Positions 5,043 to 9,648 of a stretch of DNA of 9,648 nucleotides are shown here, piece by piece. The DNA comes from an uncultured Chloroflexota bacterium (GTDB lineage Bacteria > Chloroflexota > Anaerolineae > Aggregatilineales > Phototrophicaceae). The position numbers were made by a program, and so were the translations under genes. The notes under the pieces are model-generated. The model was not told the DNA's origin and ran no database searches. It saw only the letters and a list, made by a program, of their open reading frames with translations. Every line of letters starts with the position of its first letter. The stretch's first letter is position 1. The stretch covers positions 1 to 9,648 of the forward strand of contig CALMZT010000410.1 in the NCBI GenBank assembly GCA_937870805.1, read 5' to 3'.

Positions 5043-5816
5043 ATGACTCCACCCCTTTCAACACTGCTGGAATTTGCCTTAGACGCTGCGTGGCAAGCAG
5101 GACGCATCACACTCGGCTACTTTCAATCGGGCGTTGCTGTCGAGCGCAAAGGCGACAATTCACCCGTGACGATTGCCGATAAACAGTCGGAACAAAAGCT
5201 GCGCAGCCTGATTCAAGAGCACTGGAGCGATCACGGCATGATCGGCGAAGAATACGGCGAACAGCGTGGGACATCGCCGCTGACGTGGGTGATGGACCCG
5301 ATTGACGGCACGAAGTCGTTTATTCACGGCGTTCCGTTGTATGCCGTGCTGCTGGCACTGACAGAGGGCGACAGGTCGCTGGTGGGAGTGGCGCATTTCC
5401 CGGCGCTGAACGAAACGGTGTATGCGGCGCGCGGTTTGGGCTGCTACTGGAATGGACGGCGCGCGCGCGTGTCAGGCGCAAGCGAATTACAACATGCCGC
5501 CCTGCTTGCCAGCGACATCGACTCGTTCGAGCGCAAGGGAAAGGGCGCAGCATTTAAGCGGCTCGTCGACGCGACGTACATTCAGCGCACCTGGGGCGAT
5601 GCCTACGGTTATGCGCTGGTGGCGACGGGACGCGCGGAGATTATGGTTGACCCGGTGATGAACGTATGGGATTGCGCACCGTTTGGGGTGATTATGGAAG
5701 AAGCGGGCGGCACGTTCACCGATTGGCAGGGGACGCCCACGATTTACGGCGGCGAAAGCATCTGCACCAACGGCGCGCTGTTCAACGCGGTGATGCAGAC
5801 GGTGACAGCGCGATAA
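5043..5816 (+). CDS. hisN: Inositol-monophosphatase-fold phosphatase, probable histidinol-phosphatase HisN
   Basis: A 257-residue Mg2+-dependent phosphatase. The metal site is complete: E69/E70 in MIGEEYGE, D85 and D88 in WVMDPIDGTKSF, and D210 in NVWDCAPFGVIMEEAGG. The block TWGDAYGYALVATGRAEI (residues 183-200) and FTDWQG near 216-220 resemble HisN enzymes more than inositol or CysQ phosphatases. HisN converts L-histidinol phosphate to histidinol, the second-last stage of histidine synthesis. No other his gene is nearby, so the substrate is inferred from these blocks. ATG 5043 was chosen over an in-frame GTG at 4905: the extra 46 residues contain no family sequence, the GTG lies inside the operator palindrome, and a promoter sits between the two starts. 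GGTGA at 5033-5037 is a modest ribosome site. It is divergent from doxX and followed by a heptamer repeat, not a clear terminator. Confidence 0.82.
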   Translation: MTPPLSTLLEFALDAAWQAGRITLGYFQSGVAVERKGDNSPVTIADKQSEQKLRSLIQEHWSDHGMIGEEYGEQRGTSPLTWVMDPIDGTKSFIHGVPLYAVLLALTEGDRSLVGVAHFPALNETVYAARGLGCYWNGRRARVSGASELQHAALLASDIDSFERKGKGAAFKRLVDATYIQRTWGDAYGYALVATGRAEIMVDPVMNVWDCAPFGVIMEEAGGTFTDWQGTPTIYGGESICTNGALFNAVMQTVTAR

Positions 5817-5822
5817 TTCAAA

Positions 5823-5850
5823 GCAATGAGCAACGCGCAATGAGCAATGA
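5823..5850. repeat. Heptanucleotide tandem repeat (GCAATGA)
   Basis: Four consecutive heptamers: GCAATGA, GCAACGC, GCAATGA, GCAATGA. They begin seven bases after the hisN stop codon. Position and unit length mirror the repeat after the response regulator at 858-882, although the unit sequence differs. Confidence 0.75.
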
Positions 5851-5967
5851 GTGAAGACTTAAAAGCGGAAGGTTAAAGAATAGAAAGGGATGAAAAGAGG
5901 AGATTTTGCTGTGCTGACTGTAAAGGCGTGAAAATTTGATGGATTTCTAACGAGCGATAGCCCTTCC

Positions 5968-5995
5968 ATAACACAGCCTTAACATAGATTTAAAG
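5968..5995 (+). promoter_or_regulatory. Pho-box-like triple direct repeat upstream of pstC
   Basis: ATAACA (5968-5973), TTAACA (5979-5984) and TTAAAG (5990-5995) recur every 11 bases with five-base spacers. Direct hexamers at 11-base steps, close to TTAACA, are the pattern bound by PhoP/PhoB-type regulators that switch on phosphate-uptake genes when phosphate is scarce. The location upstream of the pst operon supports this; the regulator is not in the window. Confidence 0.55.
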
Positions 5996-6012
5996 CCTAT
6001 ACTACCTGCCTA

Positions 6013-6021
6013 TGGTACGAT
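6013..6021 (+). promoter_or_regulatory. Candidate extended -10 element of the pst operon
   Basis: TGG then TACGAT (6016-6021) fits an extended -10 (TGn plus four of six bases). It lies 20 bases after the Pho-box-like repeats, with no recognisable -35, as expected where an activator replaces it. TATACT at 5998-6003 is an alternative, but sits only two bases after the repeats. Confidence 0.4.
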
Positions 6022-6057
6022 AATGACAGATTGTTACAGAAAGCACAAAGGGAAATT

Positions 6058-7545
6058 ATGCAGCGAGTGTTCTCCACTCAAGCAGAAGCCAGCAACAAAG
6101 CAAAAATCTTACAGCAGGCACTCGTCGGTAAACGCGCGGCACAAGATACACTTCACAAACGCCCGCGCGTCGGTGAAGAAATTATTCGCGGACTCTTATT
6201 CGCCTCCGGCATTTTCTCAGTTTTAGTTACCGTCTTTATCGTAGTATATCTGGGTGTTGAAGCGTTAGGTTTCTTCAGCGCAAACGCCTGGCTGCCCTCT
6301 AAAACCGCTGTGGTCAACGAGAGCGTGCCTACGTTCACACTGCGCGAAGCAGAAGGCGCGATCAACGCCAGCGACACCAGCTTATTACTCCAAGTAGAGG
6401 CGGGTCAGACGCTGCCTTACACCCCTAACACGCTCATCCAAATTGAGACTGAAATCATGCGCGTGACTGAGCGCCGTACTGCATCCGTCGTGGTGCAGCG
6501 GGGTATCAATGGCACGCAAGCGACCAATCACGCTGGGGGCGCGTCAGTTCTCGCGCTGCAAGAAGTACAGGTGAAAACGCCCAACGCGATCACGGTGAGC
6601 GATACGGAAATCGTGCTGAACCCCGGCAATGGTCAAGCGTTCCAGGTGGGGCAGATCATTCGCGTCAATAGTGAAGAAATGCGCGTGCTGACGGTTACGC
6701 CCGACAGCATTACCGTCGAACGCGGTATAGAAGGCACAACCGCCGCCGCACATGAAGCCGATGTAACGCTGGAATATGCCGATACGCCGACACTGTTAGA
6801 GTTCTTTACCACAACACAGTGGCAGCCGCAAATTGGTGCCTTCGGTATTCTGCCGCTGGTGAATGCCACACTGATGACGACTGCCTTCGCGCTGATGGTG
6901 GCGCTGCCAGTGGGTCTGGGTGTTGCCATCTACCTGAGCGAATACGCTTCTGCGCGCGCACGCAGCATCCTGGGTCCGATTATTGAACTGCTGGTCGGTG
7001 TGCCGACAGTCGTTTTCGGCTTCTTTGCGCTCGAATTTGTGACGCAAGGGGTACTGCGCCCATTGTTCGGCGCAGGGGTGGTCAATTTTCAGAACACACT
7101 CTCGGCGGGTTTGGTCGTCGGCTTGATGATCGTGCCGACGATTGCTTCGATGAGTGTCGATGCGATGAATGCTGTGCCACGCGCGCTGCGTGAAGCCTCC
7201 TATGGCTTGGGGGCGACGAAGCTGGAAACGACGGTGAAAGTCGTGCTGCCAGCGGCGCTGTCGGGCATTATCGCGGCGGTCATTCTGGGTATGTCACGCG
7301 CGATTGGCGAAACGATGATTGTGGCGATTGCGGCGGGTTCTGGACCAGCATTCACCTTTAATCCGTTCGCAGGCGCTGAGACCATGACCGGGCACATCGC
7401 ACGCATCAGCGGCGGCGACTTAAGCTATCAATCGATTGACTACGAAAGCATCTTCGCTATCGGGCTGGTGCTGTTCCTGATTACGCTGGCGCTGACACAA
7501 ATCAGCACTTACATCACACGGCGCTTCCGGGAGATTTACGATTAG
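6058..7545 (+). CDS. pstC: Phosphate ABC transporter permease PstC with a duplicated extracytoplasmic insert
   Basis: A 495-residue inner-membrane permease; typical PstC is about 290-330. The first helix is at about residues 46-72 and the conserved permease core at 262-490. The core has LVGVPTVVFGFFAL (311-324), the loop that docks on the ATPase (REASYGLGATK, 378-388, then LPAALSGI) and MSRAIGETM (412-420). With PstA it forms the phosphate channel. Between helix 1 and helix 2 lies an insert of about 190 residues, outside the membrane, holding two related 55-60 residue beta-rich repeats. They begin with SDT at 105 and 181. MRV (134/208), RGI (148/222) and the histidine (158/232) keep identical spacing; each ends in a GTxA-xx-H pattern. 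ATG 6058 was preferred over TTG 6031 because AAAGGG lies five bases before it. The gene heads the operon and pstA follows after 2 bases. Confidence 0.9.
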   Translation: MQRVFSTQAEASNKAKILQQALVGKRAAQDTLHKRPRVGEEIIRGLLFASGIFSVLVTVFIVVYLGVEALGFFSANAWLPSKTAVVNESVPTFTLREAEGAINASDTSLLLQVEAGQTLPYTPNTLIQIETEIMRVTERRTASVVVQRGINGTQATNHAGGASVLALQEVQVKTPNAITVSDTEIVLNPGNGQAFQVGQIIRVNSEEMRVLTVTPDSITVERGIEGTTAAAHEADVTLEYADTPTLLEFFTTTQWQPQIGAFGILPLVNATLMTTAFALMVALPVGLGVAIYLSEYASARARSILGPIIELLVGVPTVVFGFFALEFVTQGVLRPLFGAGVVNFQNTLSAGLVVGLMIVPTIASMSVDAMNAVPRALREASYGLGATKLETTVKVVLPAALSGIIAAVILGMSRAIGETMIVAIAAGSGPAFTFNPFAGAETMTGHIARISGGDLSYQSIDYESIFAIGLVLFLITLALTQISTYITRRFREIYD

Positions 7546-7547
7546 TT

Positions 7548-8927
7548 ATGGGTTACATTCAAGAAGGTCTCTACAAAAGCACCATTGCCAAACGCCATCT
7601 GCAAGGGGCAGTGTGGAAACGTTTGTACATGGCTTCGTTCGGCGTTGCCATTCTGGCGCTGATTTTGCTGGTGCTGACGATTATGAACTCAGCATTGGGC
7701 TTTGTCGTGCTAGAATACCGTATACAGCCCGAAACCATTTCGGAACGTCCACTTGCCGAACTGAATGCTGAAGAACTGGTCGCCGTGCTGCAAACCGAAG
7801 TGCCGGGTCAGTTAATCCCTCTGGTCGCAAAGTATCTGGCGAACAACATGGACGTGCAGGTCTTTGCTGACACGCCTATCGAACAATCGCTGGCAGGCAA
7901 AAACTACCCTGCGGAATATGCCACGACGACACCGCGCGACTTATCGCGTGAGGAACGCCCACTGGTGATGGGGCAAATTCTGGCAAGCAATCTGACTGCG
8001 CTGCAACTGAACACCATCATTGAAGTGGCAGTGCTTGAAGCCGATGTTGTAGAAACTTATACACTGTTTGATGGGCTGCTGAACCGTGCGGCGATTGAAC
8101 AGCAGATTGCCGAAGATTTTCCTGACGAGGCGACACGTCCAGAATTGCAATTCCATTCGTGGCTGAATACGAGTATCTTCAATGAATCAGCAGGCGATAA
8201 CCCGCTGACCTCTGGCATCCGCACAGCACTGCTCGGTACATTATATGTACTGGCAATCGTCATCATTTTCGGTTTTCCGCTGGGTATCATGGCAGCAATC
8301 TACCTCGAAGAATACGCTACCAAGAACTGGCTGAATACCGTCATCGAAAACAACATCCGCAACCTCGCGGGCGTACCGTCAATCGTATACGGGATGCTTG
8401 GCTTGCAGTTGTTTGTGCGCGCTCTGGAACCTATCACCAGCGGCGCAGTGTTCGGTTTTACAGGCAACGGACGCACGATTTTGTCTGCTGGCTTGACGAT
8501 GGCGCTGCTGGTGCTGCCTGTCGTGATTATCAACGCGCAGGAAGCGATCCGCGCGGTGCCGAAGTCTTATCGTGAAGCCAGTTATGGCTTGGGTGCGACG
8601 AAATGGCAGACGATCTGGAATCAGGTGCTGCCCGCTGCGCTGCCCGGTATTATGACGGGGACCATCCTGTCGATGTCGCGCGCGATTGGCGAAACCGCGC
8701 CGCTGATCGTCGTCGGCGCAGCAACCTATATCGCGCAAGACCCTGACGGCTTTTTCTCGAAGTTCACGGCGCTGCCCATTCAAATCTTCACATGGACGAC
8801 GCGCCCGCAGCCGGGCTTTAAAGAGTTGGCGGCAGCCGCCATTATCGTCCTACTCATTTTGCTCGTGGTATTGAACCTGACTGCCTTCATTTTACGCGAT
8901 AGAGCGCGCCGGAGCTTACAAGCATGA
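7548..8927 (+). CDS. pstA: Phosphate ABC transporter permease PstA with enlarged first extracytoplasmic loop
   Basis: A 459-residue partner of PstC; many PstA proteins are about 280-300. Helix 1 is at about residues 28-54. The permease core spans 222-450, with RTALLGTLYVLAIVIIFGFP (225-244), AIYLEEYA (250-257), NLAGVPSIVYGMLGL (272-286), the ATPase-docking loop REASYGLGATK (342-352) and MSRAIGETAPL (376-386). The extra 165 residues between helix 1 and helix 2 are mostly helical and acidic, with LNAEELVAVLQTEVPGQL (72-89), KNYPAEYA, a second helical unit DLSREERPLVMGQILASN, and YTLFDGLLNRAAIEQQIAED ending near HSWLN (203-207). I recall similar enlarged PstA loops in Chloroflexota and Deinococcota, but cannot confirm. 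The start is 2 bases after the pstC stop with only a distant GGGAG (7529-7533), so translation is probably coupled. Its stop overlaps the pstB start in ATGA. Confidence 0.9.
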   Translation: MGYIQEGLYKSTIAKRHLQGAVWKRLYMASFGVAILALILLVLTIMNSALGFVVLEYRIQPETISERPLAELNAEELVAVLQTEVPGQLIPLVAKYLANNMDVQVFADTPIEQSLAGKNYPAEYATTTPRDLSREERPLVMGQILASNLTALQLNTIIEVAVLEADVVETYTLFDGLLNRAAIEQQIAEDFPDEATRPELQFHSWLNTSIFNESAGDNPLTSGIRTALLGTLYVLAIVIIFGFPLGIMAAIYLEEYATKNWLNTVIENNIRNLAGVPSIVYGMLGLQLFVRALEPITSGAVFGFTGNGRTILSAGLTMALLVLPVVIINAQEAIRAVPKSYREASYGLGATKWQTIWNQVLPAALPGIMTGTILSMSRAIGETAPLIVVGAATYIAQDPDGFFSKFTALPIQIFTWTTRPQPGFKELAAAAIIVLLILLVVLNLTAFILRDRARRSLQA

Positions 8928-9648
8928 TTGGAACTATGGTAGATTACGCAGTCGAATTGAAACACGTTAGCGTGTATTATGGCAGCTACCGCGCTGTCAA
9001 AGAAGTCAGCTTCCCGATTGAGCGCAATAAGATCACAGCGCTGATCGGTCCTTCAGGATGCGGCAAGAGCACTGTGCTGCGCTCGATCAATCGTATGAAT
9101 GATCTGGTGCCGGGTGCGCGCGTGGAAGGTGAAATCATCTTTCGTGGACAGAACCTTTACGACCCACAGATTGACCCGGTAGAGGTGCGCCGCCGTATCG
9201 GGATGGTGTTCCAGAAGCCGAATCCCTTCCCCAAGTCGATTTTTGAGAACGTCGCCTATGGTCCGCGTCTGTTGGGCATCAACAACAAAAAGACGCTTCA
9301 GGGCATCGTCGAGTCCAGCTTGAAGCAGGCGGCGCTGTGGGACGAAGTGAAAAACACGCTGAACAAATCGGGCTTAGCACTTTCGGGTGGACAGCAGCAG
9401 CGTTTGTGCATCGCGCGTTCGCTGGCGGTTGAGCCGGAAGTTATTCTGATGGACGAACCATGCTCGGCGCTTGACCCGATTGCAACACAGCGCATTGAAG
9501 AACTGATGCGCGACCTGGTGCAAAATTACACCATCGTCATTGTGACGCACAACATGCAGCAGGCGACGCGCGTCTCGGATTACACGGGCTTCTTCAACGT
9601 GCGCAAATCGGGCGAGGGCAATCAGGAGACGCGCTGGGGCGAACTGGT
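8924..9648 (+). CDS. pstB: Phosphate ABC transporter ATP-binding protein PstB (3' end cut by the window)
   Basis: The frame is open from ATG 8924 to the window edge: 241 codons of a usual 250-270. All ABC ATPase motifs are present: Walker A GPSGCGKST (residues 42-50), Q-loop glutamine 97 in MVFQKPNPFP, signature LSGGQQQR (153-160), Walker B ILMDEP (174-179) followed by CSALDP, and the switch histidine 209 in VTHNMQQA. KPNPFPKSIFENVAYGPRL and THNMQQATRVSDYTGFF are characteristic of PstB. It hydrolyses ATP on the cytoplasmic face to drive phosphate import through PstC and PstA. The ATG overlaps the pstA stop by four bases, with GGAG at 8911-8914 nine bases upstream; a second in-frame ATG at 8936 would remove only four residues. 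phoU or pstS may follow beyond the window. Confidence 0.92.
   Translation, partial: MIGTMVDYAVELKHVSVYYGSYRAVKEVSFPIERNKITALIGPSGCGKSTVLRSINRMNDLVPGARVEGEIIFRGQNLYDPQIDPVEVRRRIGMVFQKPNPFPKSIFENVAYGPRLLGINNKKTLQGIVESSLKQAALWDEVKNTLNKSGLALSGGQQQRLCIARSLAVEPEVILMDEPCSALDPIATQRIEELMRDLVQNYTIVIVTHNMQQATRVSDYTGFFNVRKSGEGNQETRWGEL

Overview
The window looks like a piece of a bacterial chromosome, plausibly from Chloroflexota. The clues are the enlarged extracytoplasmic loops in both PstC and PstA and the abundance of short palindromic and heptameric repeats between genes. No marker gene is present, so this assignment is an inference. No tRNA, rRNA, CRISPR array, prophage or complete insertion sequence was seen.

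Layout. (1) 1-846: a receiver-domain response regulator of the kind usually joined to DUF3369/HD-GYP outputs, but here with an unrecognised C-terminal half. (2) 847-1258: a gene-free gap that opens with a heptamer tandem repeat. (3) 1259-2345: an AT-richer cassette made of a DUF6941-like gene followed by a HicA-like toxin and a HicB-like antitoxin. The first two genes are each interrupted by an identical perfect 24-bp palindrome. (4) 2346-2728: a gene-free stretch with hairpins and a distant inverted repeat, ending in a terminator for the next gene. (5) 2729-3970, minus strand: an MFS exporter. (6) 4011-4092: an 82-bp MITE-like element with 16-bp terminal inverted repeats and a 28-bp inner palindrome related to those in the cassette. 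(7) 4228-4833, minus strand: a DoxX-family membrane protein with its own terminator. (8) A divergent promoter region in which a CRP/FNR-like palindrome encloses the doxX -10 box. (9) 5043-5816: a HisN-type histidinol phosphatase. (10) 5817-6057: a regulatory gap with a second heptamer repeat and a Pho-box-like triple direct repeat. (11) 6058-9648: the phosphate ABC transporter operon pstC-pstA-pstB, with pstB running off the end.

How the genes relate. PstC and PstA would form the membrane channel and PstB the ATPase that drives phosphate uptake. The genes are packed with a 2-nt gap and a 4-nt overlap and probably share one phosphate-responsive promoter. PstS and PhoU are not in the window. 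doxX and hisN are divergently transcribed and may share one regulator. The DUF6941-hicA-hicB group was probably one transcript, but the repeat insertions appear to have broken its first two genes while hicB remains intact.

The points most worth following up are the twin palindrome insertions and their covarying relative in the MITE, the PstC carrying a duplicated beta-rich repeat of a kind I associate with phage-like proteins, and the doxX promoter whose -10 box is exactly the spacer of a CRP-like site.
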